Shown piece by piece: positions 34,594 to 44,837 of a stretch of 64,000 nucleotides of DNA. The notes under the pieces were generated by a model. That model made no database searches and was not told where the DNA came from. It saw only the letters and a list, made by a program, of their open reading frames with translations. The stretch lies in NCBI RefSeq assembly GCF_002895435.1, contig NZ_POYJ01000008.1, positions 1-64,000 on the forward strand, in the 5' to 3' direction. The stretch comes from Aquimarina sediminis (GTDB lineage: Bacteria > Bacteroidota > Bacteroidia > Flavobacteriales > Flavobacteriaceae). Both the position numbers and the translations under genes were made by a program. Within the stretch, counting starts at the first letter, position 1. The number at the start of each line of letters is the position of its first letter.

Positions 34594-35394
34594 ATGTCAG
34601 TAGAATTACATAAGTATTTTGAAACCAATAAAGAAACATGGAATAAGAAAGTTGATGTTCATGCCGTTAGTGATTTTTATGCTTTAGAAGATTTTAAAAA
34701 AGGGAAAACATCATTAAAAAAATACGAATTAGAAGCATTAGGTGACGTTTCTGGTAGATCTCTATTGCATTTACAATGTCATTTTGGGCAAGATACACTT
34801 AGTTGGAGTAGAATGGGAGCAAAGTGTACAGGTGTTGATTTATCCGAAAAAGGGATTGCTTTAGCCAACGAGTTAAATAAAGAATTAGAACAGAATGCTA
34901 ATTTTGTTTGTTGTAATGTGCTAGATACATCAAATTTTGTTAAGGATAAATTTGATATTGTTTATACGAGCTATGGAGTGATAGGTTGGTTACCAGATCT
35001 TAAACCTTGGGGGAAAATGATAGCTGAACGATTAACACGAGGAGGAACATTTTATATGATTGAGTTTCATCCTATAGTGTGGATGTTTGATTATATAGAA
35101 GAGAAACCCGAGATGAGATATGGTTATCATCAAAAAGAGGTGATTTATGAAGAATATGAAGGGACCTATGCCGACCCTAATTCTAATATGATCAGTAAAG
35201 AGTTTGGTTGGAATCATGGGTTAGGAGAAGTAGTTTCTTCTCTTACTGAAGCTGGATTGACCATTGAATACTTAAAAGAATATGATGAATCGCCTTATAA
35301 AATATTTCCCGAATTGATAGAAAAGGAGGGTGGGATGTTTGTTACTAGGGATAAATTGTATCCTTTAGTTTTTGCTATCAAAGCAACACTATAG
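34594..35394 (+). CDS. Class I SAM-dependent methyltransferase
   Basis: This 266-aa cytoplasmic protein has a SAM-binding motif I in LLHLQCHFGQDTLSWSRMG, followed by the acidic GVDLSEKGI, then FDIVYTSYGVIGWLPDLKPW as motif II and RLTRGGTFYMIEFHP as motif III. The Cys-His before the Gly in motif I (LQCHFGQD) is typical of a Bacteroidetes and actinobacterial subfamily annotated as methyltransferase domain proteins. The substrate is unknown. Confidence 0.88.
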   Translation: MSVELHKYFETNKETWNKKVDVHAVSDFYALEDFKKGKTSLKKYELEALGDVSGRSLLHLQCHFGQDTLSWSRMGAKCTGVDLSEKGIALANELNKELEQNANFVCCNVLDTSNFVKDKFDIVYTSYGVIGWLPDLKPWGKMIAERLTRGGTFYMIEFHPIVWMFDYIEEKPEMRYGYHQKEVIYEEYEGTYADPNSNMISKEFGWNHGLGEVVSSLTEAGLTIEYLKEYDESPYKIFPELIEKEGGMFVTRDKLYPLVFAIKATL

Positions 35395-35434
35395 ATTGTG
35401 TTGATTTGATATGAAAAGTTTCAGGTTTCTTAGG

Positions 35435-36832
35435 TTATCCGATAATTCGCTTTAGCCATTTTAATTTTTTTTGGGTGTAGGGCGCGTATTTTAAATTAAG
35501 CTCTACCCAGAAAGGCTTTTGCAAGATACCTTTATAATGAGAAAAGGCTTCAAAACCATATTTTCCATGATAGCTTCCTATTCCACTATTACCAACACCT
35601 CCAAAAGGTAGGGATTGCTCTGTAAAATGCATAACAGCGTCATTAACTGCTCCACCTCCAAAAGAAATCTCGTTTAGAATTTTATTTTTCACACTTTTAT
35701 TTCGTGTGAATACATAACAGGAAAGAGGTTTAGGTAGTGTTTTGATATTGCTAATGACTTCTTCTATCGTGTCAAATGAAAGTATAGGTAAGATTGGACC
35801 AAATATTTCTTCTTGCATAATCGTATCAGAAAATGTTATGTCTTTTAGGATGGTTGGTGATATGGTTCGCTCTTTTAAGTTGCCGTTGCCACCTAAATAT
35901 ACTTTGTCTTGATCTATTAGATTATATAACCTGTCGAAGTTTTTTGTATTAATGATTTGAGTGTAATTATGATGATTTACGTCATAATCGGCTTTAATAA
36001 CATGATTTTTTATAGCTGTTAATAGTTGATCCTCAATACAAGATTCTACCATTACATAATCAGGAGCAATACAAGTCTGTCCTGCATTAAGAAATTTTGC
36101 CCACACTAATCTTTTGGCTGTCATCTCTATATTTACATCTTTAGTAATAATTGCAGGGCTTTTACCTCCTAATTCTAATGTTACTGGAGTTAAATGTTTT
36201 GCGGCAGCTTGATAGATGATTTTGCCTATAGATGGGCTTCCTGTAAAAAAAATTTTATCAAATTTAATTTTTAATAAATTGGATGTTTCTGTCACCCCAC
36301 CTTCAACAACTCTAAAAAAAAGAGGGTCAAAATTTTGATTGATAAGTTGTGTTAGAGCAGAAGAAGTATGAGAAGGAATTTCACTTGGCTTAAGAATAAT
36401 GGTACAACCAGCAGCAATTGCAGCTATAGCAGGGCATAGTGATAGTTGGTATGGGTAGTTCCAAGCTCCAATTACAAGAACAGTACCGTAGGGTTCTGGA
36501 ATGATATAGCTTTTTCCAGGAAGGTTTGCTAATCCTGTAGAAACTTTTCTTTTTTTAGCCCATTTTTTTATTTTAACTAATGCAAGGTCAATGTCGTGGT
36601 ATATAATAGAAAGCTCTGTAACATAAGTTTCAAAGGAAGATTTTTTAAAATCTGCATAAATAGAACTATAAAGTAGTTCTTCATTGTTTTGGATAATTTT
36701 TTTGAGATGTTTTAGTTGTTTTATCCTAAAAGAAACATCTTTTGTTGCGTTAGAATTAAAAAATTGACGTTGTTGATTTACGATGTCTTGATAATTCATA
36801 ACAGTGTGGGTTTTGAGAGTGTTAGAGATCAA
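35435..36832 (-). CDS. Aldehyde dehydrogenase (class 3, fatty-aldehyde type)
   Basis: This 465-aa ALDH has GAWNYPYQL, the cofactor motif FTGSPSIGK, the base Glu in LELGGKSPA and the nucleophile in NAGQTCIAPDY. It has the compact class 3 layout and a C-terminus ending in basic, hydrophobic sequence (KLKWLKRIIG), like membrane-associated fatty aldehyde dehydrogenases. It starts 4 bp after the sterol-desaturase-like stop, suggesting a two-gene unit for oxidising lipid-derived alcohols or aldehydes. Confidence 0.93.
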   Translation of the reverse strand: MISNTLKTHTVMNYQDIVNQQRQFFNSNATKDVSFRIKQLKHLKKIIQNNEELLYSSIYADFKKSSFETYVTELSIIYHDIDLALVKIKKWAKKRKVSTGLANLPGKSYIIPEPYGTVLVIGAWNYPYQLSLCPAIAAIAAGCTIILKPSEIPSHTSSALTQLINQNFDPLFFRVVEGGVTETSNLLKIKFDKIFFTGSPSIGKIIYQAAAKHLTPVTLELGGKSPAIITKDVNIEMTAKRLVWAKFLNAGQTCIAPDYVMVESCIEDQLLTAIKNHVIKADYDVNHHNYTQIINTKNFDRLYNLIDQDKVYLGGNGNLKERTISPTILKDITFSDTIMQEEIFGPILPILSFDTIEEVISNIKTLPKPLSCYVFTRNKSVKNKILNEISFGGGAVNDAVMHFTEQSLPFGGVGNSGIGSYHGKYGFEAFSHYKGILQKPFWVELNLKYAPYTQKKLKWLKRIIG

Positions 36833-36836
36833 TATA

Positions 36837-37772
36837 TTAAATAAGCTTTTCTATTTTTTTTAGCTTAAGCTCTCGCTGCATCTGCTTTACAGTTAAGGTG
36901 CTTCCGTCATGACTCCATCCCGGAGGTCCAAAAATATACATAAATTTATGATACCAATTTTTTGATTTCTTGGTGTCATTCCAAATGTCTTTATACTCAT
37001 GAGTGAGGATAATCCAAGGGTTGTATGAATTAGGGGCATGTGTTACACCATACTGTATATCAATCTCTTCGTCGAGTGCTTTCCAGGTACCAAATATTTT
37101 GTCAAAAATATTAAGAAAACCTCCATGGTTTTTATCCATATACTCTACGTTTTTTGCATGATGTACTTGATGCATTGTATGTGTATTGAATATTTTTTCA
37201 ATAAACCCCATTTTTGGGATATATACAGAATGAAGTTGAAATTGCCATAATGCTTCTATTCCCAGACATACTACTACCATCTCAGGAGGAAATCCAATTG
37301 CCGGCATCCACATATAAAACAAAGGTTTGTATAATAGAGTAAACCACCCATTACGAACAGCTGTACCCAGATTAAAATTATCTGAAGAGTGATGTACAAT
37401 ATGAGCAGCCCATAACGCGCGTACCATATGATTTTGTCTGTGAAACCAGTAATATGTAAAGTCATCTGCAAGTTGACATATCAACCATACATACCAGGCA
37501 TATCCAAAAGACTTCCATCCCATAATATTAGTTCTTACTCCATCAATTTCAGGATTAAAAAACTCATAAACAAAGTGAAAAAGAACAATAGAAAAAACAG
37601 TTTTGATCAAAGGTCCTAATATAGCCGATCCAACTCCCATAGTTAAGCTTGCGGTTAAATCTTTCCAATTGTATAAATCTTTGTGGTTGTGGGTTTTGCT
37701 GTAGGTAAGCTCTAATAAGATTAGACCTAAAAAACAAGGAACACCGTAAACCAAAGGGCTCGTGAAATCCAT
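36837..37772 (-). CDS. Sterol desaturase/fatty acid hydroxylase family protein
   Basis: This 311-aa membrane protein has at least four hydrophobic segments. The di-iron histidine clusters are HRQNH (HxxxH), HIVHH (HxxHH) and HQVHH (HxxHH), all in the family's order. It probably hydroxylates or desaturates a lipid in the inner membrane. Co-transcription with the adjacent ALDH suggests sequential lipid oxidation. The gene starts in a TTTTTTAC-rich leader with no obvious promoter match. Confidence 0.93.
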   Translation of the reverse strand: MDFTSPLVYGVPCFLGLILLELTYSKTHNHKDLYNWKDLTASLTMGVGSAILGPLIKTVFSIVLFHFVYEFFNPEIDGVRTNIMGWKSFGYAWYVWLICQLADDFTYYWFHRQNHMVRALWAAHIVHHSSDNFNLGTAVRNGWFTLLYKPLFYMWMPAIGFPPEMVVVCLGIEALWQFQLHSVYIPKMGFIEKIFNTHTMHQVHHAKNVEYMDKNHGGFLNIFDKIFGTWKALDEEIDIQYGVTHAPNSYNPWIILTHEYKDIWNDTKKSKNWYHKFMYIFGPPGWSHDGSTLTVKQMQRELKLKKIEKLI

Positions 37773-37994
37773 TTTTTTTACTTAGTTTATTAAGGGGCGG
37801 AATATAGGGAGAATTTTCAGGAAATCATTCAGAAATTCAAAGTATTCGATGATCGATATTGTTTTTTACTTGTTCAAAAAACTTTGAGTGTTTGAAAAAG
37901 AGAATTTTAGGTAAACCAGAACTCGCCAAAGAATTTAGTTCAAGAATCATAAATACAAATTGATCAGCTCTGATTGATTTCTGGATGATTCAAT

Positions 37995-38813
37995 TTACTT
38001 AACAGCTCTAAGTCCTTCGTATGCCAATAAGACGTTCTGTATCGCTTTTTTTTCTACTTTACTTAGCGTTCTAGAATCGATATCATCTTTACCCACATAT
38101 TTTATTTTTATAGTTTTTCCAGAAGCCATAGCTTTTATCATAGGCATATCAAAATCTTTTATAATTCGATCTAGCCATTCTCTTTTTCCTCCGGATTCTT
38201 CCTTTGATTTAAACTCTCCTGGGGTGTCTTCTTCTATTTCAAAAATTTTTCCATCTACATCAACTTCCATTCTTTGAATGAACAACCATTCTTTTTTAGT
38301 GAAATAATTTATTGATAATCCAAGCCAGGGTTTGCGCTTTTCTTTTTTGCCTATATACGTCTGAACAAAGTTTTGATTATTAAGTTGTGTAGAGCTTTTG
38401 TCAGAATACCATGTGACTTCATTATCAACATCATATTTCTTTTTCATTTTTGCTAACGCCTTTTTATAATCTTCGTTATTATCTTCTTTCAATTTGTCTT
38501 TGTCGAGAGCTTTTTGGGTTTCAATAATTTCTTTTTCTACTTTTTTTAGTAAACTCTTTCCTTTTTTTGCCTCTCTAGAATTGGGATATTTGTCTAATAA
38601 AACTAGAAGCCTATTTTTGCTTTTGGAATAATCCAATGCATCATTATATTCATTGGCTTGCTCTAGAATTTGACTAGGAGTTAATTGACACTCGGCAATT
38701 TCTTTTTTTAATTTTTTATTTTCTTCTTTTAATTTGTCAAAGTCAGCTTGAGGAATGCCACAGCTAGTTAAAATTAAAATCATGAAAACATTAAAAAGTA
38801 TAATTCTTCTCAT
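37995..38813 (-). CDS. Coiled-coil lipoprotein
   Basis: This 272-aa lipoprotein has a lipobox LTSCG near residue 18. A heptad coiled coil follows (residues 24-45, LKEENKKLKKEIAE), then a TPR-like helical segment (YSKSKNRLLVLLDKYPNSREAKKGKSLLKKVEKE), a highly charged linker, and a C-terminal beta domain (WLGLSINYFTKKEWLFIQRMEVDVDGK). The last part may be a binding module. I do not recognise a named family. Confidence 0.75.
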   Translation of the reverse strand: MRRIILFNVFMILILTSCGIPQADFDKLKEENKKLKKEIAECQLTPSQILEQANEYNDALDYSKSKNRLLVLLDKYPNSREAKKGKSLLKKVEKEIIETQKALDKDKLKEDNNEDYKKALAKMKKKYDVDNEVTWYSDKSSTQLNNQNFVQTYIGKKEKRKPWLGLSINYFTKKEWLFIQRMEVDVDGKIFEIEEDTPGEFKSKEESGGKREWLDRIIKDFDMPMIKAMASGKTIKIKYVGKDDIDSRTLSKVEKKAIQNVLLAYEGLRAVK

Positions 38814-39241
38814 AACTAAACTTTTTTTAGGATTATGGTTAGTGATTACGTTACACCTATGTAATTCATAATAAAACTATTAAGAATACAGAATGTAGCT
38901 CTAATATAATAAAAATGCTTCAAAGAACACGATTTATCTTTAATCCTTTAAAGCTGGTAAGTATATTCTTACTGATTGATAGGGGTTGCTTTTTGTAGTA
39001 CTGGTTTAGGAGGAGTTAAGTTATTTGCTCGAGTATCTACTTATTGAGATAAGAAAGAAAGTATAATAATATATTTTCGAAATAATGATTATTTTTTTTA
39101 ATATATATCATAAAAACTCAAAAAGCATTCCTAGTGAAACACCCTATGAGAAGGGTGTAAAAATGTTGTAAATTGTTTTTGTGATTTCTCCAAATGTATT
39201 ACTCAAAATAATGAGAGTACAATTAAAAGCAAAAGTATAGA
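38814..39241. other. 428-bp intergenic region with one hairpin
   Basis: I see no gene here. The only structure is ACACCCT/AGGGTGT at 39139-39158, 84 bp after the rluF stop, which may end that transcript. It lacks a T-run on the minus strand. Confidence 0.4.
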
Positions 39242-40114
39242 TTACCTCTTTCTGTCTCTTCTTTTTTTATCTTTAGATATTCTAGCATTTTTATGATCAG
39301 AACCTCCTTTTTTATCACTTTTTGGAGTAGACCTTTTGATAGTGTTGCTGCTCTTTTTTGAAGTTGTACTATCGGATAATAAAGAAGCTTCTTCGGTTTT
39401 ACTAGAATCTCCAACATCAGAATTAATCACTTTTAGCTCTTTTTCTGTTAGATGTCTCCATTTTCCTTCAGGGATATCTAGAGAAACATTCATAATTCTA
39501 ATTCGTTTTAATCTAACTACCTCATAGCCCAAATATTCGCACATTCTACGAATTTGACGATTCAATCCCTGAGTTAGTACAATCTTAAAATCATATTTGC
39601 CGATTTGTTCAACTTTGCATTTACGGGTAATAGTATCGAGAATAGGGATGCCATTACTCATTCGTTTTAGAAAAAGCGGACTAATTAGTTTATTTACAGT
39701 TACTAGATATTCTTTTTCGTGATTATTTCTAGCTCTTAGAATTTTATTTACGATATCCCCATCACTGGTTAAAAAAATCAGTCCTTCGCTAGGCTTGTCT
39801 AATCGACCAATAGGAAAGATACGTTTTGAATAATTAATATAATCAATAATATTATCTTTCTCATTCTGCGCTGTGGTACAAACGATCCCTACTGGTTTAT
39901 GAAAAGCAAGGTATACATGTTTTTCTTTAGGCTGGGTAATAAGTTCATCATCAACTCTTACAACATCTTCTGGAGCCACTTTAGTTCCCATTTCGGGTAT
40001 TTTACCATTAATGGTTACACGACCTTGACTAATTAATTTGTCAGCTTCACGGCGTGAGCAGTAACCAACTTCGCTCAGGTATTTATTAAGTCTTGTAAGT
40101 GTTTTTTCAGACAT
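39242..40114 (-). CDS. rluF: 23S rRNA pseudouridine synthase RluF
   Basis: This 290-aa enzyme converts U2604 of 23S rRNA to pseudouridine. It has an N-terminal S4 RNA-binding domain ([20 protein letters not shown]), the catalytic Asp106 in [10 protein letters not shown], and the RsuA-family [17 protein letters not shown]. After residue 235 there is a 50-residue Lys/Arg/Ser-rich tail not needed for catalysis, probably for RNA contact. The C-terminal tail is longer than in the E. coli protein. Confidence 0.92.
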   Translation of the reverse strand: MSEKTLTRLNKYLSEVGYCSRREADKLISQGRVTINGKIPEMGTKVAPEDVVRVDDELITQPKEKHVYLAFHKPVGIVCTTAQNEKDNIIDYINYSKRIFPIGRLDKPSEGLIFLTSDGDIVNKILRARNNHEKEYLVTVNKLISPLFLKRMSNGIPILDTITRKCKVEQIGKYDFKIVLTQGLNRQIRRMCEYLGYEVVRLKRIRIMNVSLDIPEGKWRHLTEKELKVINSDVGDSSKTEEASLLSDSTTSKKSSNTIKRSTPKSDKKGGSDHKNARISKDKKRRDRKR

Positions 40115-40178
40115 AGAATTAAAATAGTGTACAAAGATAGCATTTAAAGGTAATTGTTGTCATAAAATGATTGAGGTA

Positions 40179-41192
40179 TTAATTCAATTTTAATTCTTTA
40201 ATATCGATGTTTCCATCTGGAGAGATTAAAAAGTATTTTGGTTTTATAATTTCTTTTTCGGTTGGCTTTTGCTCCTCTTGCTTTGGTGTGTATTGTAGTT
40301 TTATTTCCATACCTATTTGCACAACAGGCTCGACTATCGAAGTATTTATAACCATATCGTAGTCCTTATAAGAGATAGGATCATAATAATAGGTAGTTTG
40401 TTTTTTGGCTGTAGCAATCCCTTTCTTTTTACTAAATGTTTCTAGAGAAGTGCTATTAAAGGCTTGATAATTTTTGTAAAACTCTTTTGGGAAATGACAG
40501 TACTTAGTATCTGCAATTGTAGGATGGTATGATGTTATGTCAAAACCCAGATCAGCATAAAACTGTTGTTTTTCTTTTAGAGTTTTCAATATTTCTGTGC
40601 GTAGTTGTCTGTATATAGATTGCACATCGTTTATGTAGTAGTCTACTTTTACAAGATTATATATTTCATTGTTTGCACAACTAGAAAGTATTTTCTCAAA
40701 CTGATTTACTTTGGTAAATTTTATATGAATATTTTGTTGTAACTCAAACCCTTTAGGGACTTCGTTGTATTTTTTACTAAACAGTTTTTTTTCTATTACT
40801 GTTTCATAAACTGGAACAAATGAAATAACATCTATGATTACATCTTCGTCTGCAATTCCATTAGTTTGAAGATCCTCTTTTACTTTTGCGATTCTCTCTT
40901 TCATTAATGTATTGGTTTCTTGCGATGTTTTTCCAATTTGTACAATATTAAAAATTGCCGTGTAAGAATCTGCAACTATATTATTTAATACTTTGGCATC
41001 AATAGTTATTATCGGGTTAGTCACTAGGTCCTTTTGCCTGAATTGTTGTATTTGATCTTCATAGATAGCAGCGTTTGCTAATTCTTCGGTGGCTATTATA
41101 TTTTGTCTAGAAATTGTTGTTGCGTTTCCTTTGATTTGAGCATTAACAAAAGGGGTAGAGAATATTAAGAAGATATAAATTATATTTTTCAT
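40179..41192 (-). CDS. Exported SIMPL (DUF541)-like protein
   Basis: This 337-aa protein has a signal peptide ending VNAQ. The body resembles DUF541/SIMPL proteins: ITIDAKVLNNIVADSYTAIFNIVQIGKT, an alpha/beta repeat, and LRTEILKTLKEKQQFYADLGFDI, matching the conserved AL..A..KA..LA..LG helix of the family. The C-terminus is polar, with IEPVVQ-like beta strands. SIMPL proteins are periplasmic and of unclear function. Assignment is by pattern only. Confidence 0.7.
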   Translation of the reverse strand: MKNIIYIFLIFSTPFVNAQIKGNATTISRQNIIATEELANAAIYEDQIQQFRQKDLVTNPIITIDAKVLNNIVADSYTAIFNIVQIGKTSQETNTLMKERIAKVKEDLQTNGIADEDVIIDVISFVPVYETVIEKKLFSKKYNEVPKGFELQQNIHIKFTKVNQFEKILSSCANNEIYNLVKVDYYINDVQSIYRQLRTEILKTLKEKQQFYADLGFDITSYHPTIADTKYCHFPKEFYKNYQAFNSTSLETFSKKKGIATAKKQTTYYYDPISYKDYDMVINTSIVEPVVQIGMEIKLQYTPKQEEQKPTEKEIIKPKYFLISPDGNIDIKELKLN

Positions 41193-41387
41193 GATTTTAG
41201 TTTTCGTAAAACTATGCTGAAGATGATTTTTAAGAAAACTGTAATGAGCAAAAGGAACTTTTGAATGAGGGAAATATCTTTTTTGTGAAAGAAAACCTTA
41301 TGGATAACCTATTTTGTAAAGGAAAAGATGAAAAAAACAAGCACAAAATAAGGTTTAGAGTGTAAGAGAGTGTTATTAGAATTTGGT

Positions 41388-42230
41388 TTATGCTTTCAAA
41401 AAATTAATAATCATAGTGTCTACTTCGTCAAAAAACAGAGAATGACCAAAATTTTCGGTAGAGATAAAATCTACTCCTTCCCAATTTTCACTAATGGCTT
41501 GGGCTTCTTCATATGGAGCAATATCATCGTATTTGTCGTGGATTAGCAAGCCGTTACTCGTTAGGTTTTTAGCAAAATAGGACATGGAGAATTCTTCAAA
41601 GTAAAAACCATGTTTGTTTTTGAAATGCTGATTAAGAGCATCCATGAATTTTGGTGAAAGTTTTAATATATCCTGATATCCTTTCATAATTCTTGATAAT
41701 TCTGAAGGAGGAGCTAACACTACTAGTTTTTCGATTTCTTGATCAGGATAAGTAAATTGATGAAAAATAGTTGTCATTCCACCTACAGAATGTCCTAATA
41801 CATGATTAGGGCGATATAATTCAACGATTTTTTGAAGACATTTAGTATATAGTGGAACATTTAATATTTTTCCAGAAGAATTACCATGTGCAGGAGCATC
41901 AAAGGCTATAATATTATACCCACTTTTTTGTAGTTTTTGGACCAGTGTTTTCCATCGATGAGAATTACTTTCCCATCCATGAACCAGTAAGACAGTTTCT
42001 CCTGTGCTCGACCACCTATAGGTCTGCAGGTATACATTGTCTACTAAGATGACTTCATCTTCTGCTTCCTCAAGAAAATATTCTTGTTCAGGTAGTACTT
42101 TTCCTTTTCTAGGAGTACAAAAAAGAATATAGGCTTTGTTAATAGCTTTCTTAGGAAAGAAAAAAAATAGGCATTGGATATATTTTCCAATGAGTATGGG
42201 TAAGTATTTTTTATATCGTTCTTTCATCAT
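41388..42230 (-). CDS. Alpha/beta hydrolase
   Basis: This 280-aa hydrolase has the oxyanion region LVHGWESNSHRW, the nucleophile elbow GHSVGG, an Asp in HDKYDDIAPYEEA and the catalytic His in NFGHSLFF. A short hydrophobic stretch near the N-terminus (IQCLFFFFPKK) may bind membranes. The start overlaps the cupin gene's end by 20 nt. Co-translation suggests the pair act on one substrate, possibly an ester or lipid. Confidence 0.88.
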   Translation of the reverse strand: MMKERYKKYLPILIGKYIQCLFFFFPKKAINKAYILFCTPRKGKVLPEQEYFLEEAEDEVILVDNVYLQTYRWSSTGETVLLVHGWESNSHRWKTLVQKLQKSGYNIIAFDAPAHGNSSGKILNVPLYTKCLQKIVELYRPNHVLGHSVGGMTTIFHQFTYPDQEIEKLVVLAPPSELSRIMKGYQDILKLSPKFMDALNQHFKNKHGFYFEEFSMSYFAKNLTSNGLLIHDKYDDIAPYEEAQAISENWEGVDFISTENFGHSLFFDEVDTMIINFLKA

Positions 42231-42588
42231 CTCGATGTACTGCTTCTAAGGTGAATGCTGGAAGACAAATGGCTATATACTCGCATTCTTTATCAAAGGG
42301 ATTAGCATATTGAATTCTGGTGTTTCTTTCTACTTTGATAGATTGTCCGGCTTCTAATATTACTTTTTCTCCTTCTATAGTGATTTGTTTTTTTCCTCGA
42401 ATAATGTATGTGTACTCATCAAATTCTGGGATCTGAAAAGGTTCACTCCAATACGGAGGAGCGATCATACGGGCAATACTGATCTGCGAATTTTGATCTG
42501 ATGCCTTTCCAAAATGCTCTTCGATTAATTTTCCATCTGTAGTGAGGACAACAAAAGGGAACTTTTGTATATAATACTTCTTGCTCAT
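42211..42588 (-). CDS. Cupin-domain protein
   Basis: This 125-aa single-domain cupin has beta-strand patterns (FDEYTYIIRGKKQITIEGEKVILEAGQSIKVERNTRIQYANP). The usual His residues of cupin motif 1 are largely replaced (PEFDEYTYII keeps a Glu), so metal binding is doubtful. It overlaps the hydrolase gene downstream and begins 12 bp after the lipoprotein gene. Confidence 0.85.
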   Translation of the reverse strand: MSKKYYIQKFPFVVLTTDGKLIEEHFGKASDQNSQISIARMIAPPYWSEPFQIPEFDEYTYIIRGKKQITIEGEKVILEAGQSIKVERNTRIQYANPFDKECEYIAICLPAFTLEAVHRDDERTI

Positions 42589-42600
42589 TCTCCTGATACC

Positions 42601-43170
42601 TTAGTTATCATCCCAGGTAATCCAGAAATTTTTGATTTTTGAAACATTAGGTATATCTGATTCTTTTATCTTAATACCTGTGTCTGTAAGTTGAAGATCT
42701 CTTGATAATCCTTTTTTGTCAATCGTGAAATATGCTCGAAGGCTTTCTACAAATATTACAGCTGCACTTAGTGTGTTGCTAATTTTTGATATTCTGTAAT
42801 TGTCTTTAATATCTTTAAAAGTGCCTCCAGGAGACAAGCCTGATATAGTTTTGTATCTAGGATCTATAACTTGAATGCTTTTTATTGTTGATGTAGGTTT
42901 ATCATCCTCTTTGGCTTCAATGACAAGTAGTTTTGCACCTCCTTTTTCATAAATCTCTATTTCATTTGTATTGCTAAGAAACTGATCATCGGCTTCTCTT
43001 TTTACAATAGAATCATTAGCAAAAATAGAGTCTAATTCTCTTATTTGAGTTTCATTAGTCAAATTTCCTATTCTATTATGTGTGATCTCAAAAGGGTCTT
43101 GCTTTTTTTCCTTCTGGCAGCTATAAATAAATAATGAAACCAGAATGATTTTAAAGATTGTTTTTGTCAT
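42601..43170 (-). CDS. DUF1131-like lipoprotein
   Basis: This 189-aa lipoprotein has a lipobox FIYSCQ. The mature protein includes IDPRYKTISGLSPGGTFKDIKDNYRISKI and TLSAAVIFVESLRAYFTID, which resemble the DUF1131 family of E. coli YfeY (a sigma-E-regulated outer-membrane lipoprotein). The match is by eye and tentative. It lies between the HerA-like ATPase gene (19 bp) and the cupin gene on the same strand. Confidence 0.65.
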   Translation of the reverse strand: MTKTIFKIILVSLFIYSCQKEKKQDPFEITHNRIGNLTNETQIRELDSIFANDSIVKREADDQFLSNTNEIEIYEKGGAKLLVIEAKEDDKPTSTIKSIQVIDPRYKTISGLSPGGTFKDIKDNYRISKISNTLSAAVIFVESLRAYFTIDKKGLSRDLQLTDTGIKIKESDIPNVSKIKNFWITWDDN

Positions 43171-43189
43171 AATTAGCTAATTAAACAAA

Positions 43190-44725
43190 TTATTTTAATA
43201 ATTTATTAAGTACTCCTAATGCTCCACGAATAAAAGTAGCACTAGTTAATACTTTTATGATTGCTTTTTCTGTAGTACTGGTTCGCCTACCTCTGGAACG
43301 TGATCTAGAAGAGCTTTTATCGAGTTTTTCTCTTTCTTTTTTGGCAGCCGCCTTTGCTTCTTCAGCTTCTGCTTTTTCAATTTTTTCATTTAGAAGTTCA
43401 TAAGCACTTTCTCTATCAATTTCCTTATTGTATTTAGGGATTAATGTAGATTTTTTTAATACAGCTTCAAGTTCATCCTCACTTAAGATATCCATTCTAC
43501 TCATTGGTGCACGTAGCATAGTAGCTGCTAGTGGTGTAGGACGTCCTTTCTCATCAAGAGCTGATATTAAAGCCTCTCCTATTCCTAGAGAAGTAAGCAT
43601 TTCTTTAGTGTCGTAGTATTCTGAAATTGGATAGTTTTCTGCAGTAAGTTTAATGGCTTTTCTATCTTTTGCGGTAAAAGCTCTAAGTGCATGTTGAACT
43701 TTTAATCCCAATTGGCTTAATACTCCATCGGGAACATCCGTTGGGTTTTGCGTTACAAAATAAAGTCCAACACCTTTTGAGCGTATTAGTTTTACAATGC
43801 TTTCAATTTGCCCCATTAGTGCATTCGAAGCTTCTTTAAAGATCAGATGGGCTTCGTCAAGAAAAATAACTAATTCTGGTCTTCCGCTGTCTCCTTGCTC
43901 AGGAAAAGTACCATATATTTCTGCAAGTAGACTAAGCATAAACGTCGAAAAAAGTTTAGGCTTATCTTGTATGTCTGTTAACCGAATAATATTAATGATA
44001 CCTCTGCCGTTTTCATCTATTCTACATAGGTCATCGACCTCAAATGATTTTTCTCCAAAAAACAGATCAGCTCCCTGTTGTTCTAATTCAACTATTTTAC
44101 GTAAAATAGATCCTGTTGAAGCGGTAGAGATACGACCATAGTCTTTTTCTAATTCTTTTTTGCCTTCTTGAGTTGCAAATTGTAATACTTTCTTTAAATC
44201 TTTTAAGTCTAATAACGGTAACTTATTGTCATCGCAATATTTAAAGATAATTGAAATTATTCCAGCTTGTGTTGTAGTTACATCCAAAATTCTAGATAAT
44301 AGAACAGGACCAAATTCACTAACTGTTGCTCTAAGTCTTACCCCGTCTTGATCAGAAAGGGATAAAATTTCTACCGGAAAATCTTTAGCTTCAAAAGGGA
44401 TTCCTATTTTTTCATGGCGTTCATCAATCTTAGGGTGACCAGGACTTGCAGCGGCAATTCCACTTAGATCTCCTTTAATATCCATTAATAAGACAGGTAT
44501 TCCCTGCTCACTTAAGTTTTCTGCAATGACTTGTAGTGTCTTGGTTTTTCCAGTACCTGTAGCACCGGCTATTAATCCATGGCGATTTAGGGTTTTTAAA
44601 GGTATTTTTACATGAGCATTGGTAATTGTTTCTCCATTATATATGGCAGAACCCATCGTCAGAAAGTCGCCTTTGGTTGTATACCCCTCATTAATATGAT
44701 CAAGAAATGCCTGATTATCACTCAT
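43190..44725 (-). CDS. HerA-like ATPase (DUF853)
   Basis: This 511-aa P-loop ATPase of the HerA/FtsK superfamily has Walker A GATGTGKT (54-61), Walker B VIFLDEAHLI near 290, and the sensor FVTQNPTDVP. The C-terminus, after about 440, is a charged helix followed by a Ser/Arg-rich stretch (SSRSRSRGRR) and a hydrophobic end. DUF853 proteins are common in Bacteria and are linked to DNA or membrane processes, but no substrate is established. No nuclease partner such as NurA is adjacent. Confidence 0.9.
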   Translation of the reverse strand: MSDNQAFLDHINEGYTTKGDFLTMGSAIYNGETITNAHVKIPLKTLNRHGLIAGATGTGKTKTLQVIAENLSEQGIPVLLMDIKGDLSGIAAASPGHPKIDERHEKIGIPFEAKDFPVEILSLSDQDGVRLRATVSEFGPVLLSRILDVTTTQAGIISIIFKYCDDNKLPLLDLKDLKKVLQFATQEGKKELEKDYGRISTASTGSILRKIVELEQQGADLFFGEKSFEVDDLCRIDENGRGIINIIRLTDIQDKPKLFSTFMLSLLAEIYGTFPEQGDSGRPELVIFLDEAHLIFKEASNALMGQIESIVKLIRSKGVGLYFVTQNPTDVPDGVLSQLGLKVQHALRAFTAKDRKAIKLTAENYPISEYYDTKEMLTSLGIGEALISALDEKGRPTPLAATMLRAPMSRMDILSEDELEAVLKKSTLIPKYNKEIDRESAYELLNEKIEKAEAEEAKAAAKKEREKLDKSSSRSRSRGRRTSTTEKAIIKVLTSATFIRGALGVLNKLLK

Positions 44726-44837
44726 AATTTAGATGTAATTTTGCATAAAAATAGGAATCTTAACTTTTCTATAGAAATTATAAGTTACTTTTAATACAAA
44801 GTAAACTACAATGCAAACTTTTTATTATTCCTGAGTT

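Noticed and set aside
34272..34628. 118-aa minus-strand frame
   Set aside because: It overlaps the methyltransferase start and a strong promoter, and has no recognisable domain.
43190..44725. HerA-NurA or defence module
   Set aside because: The DUF853 ATPase has no nuclease or other defence gene beside it. Its neighbours are a lipoprotein and a cupin.
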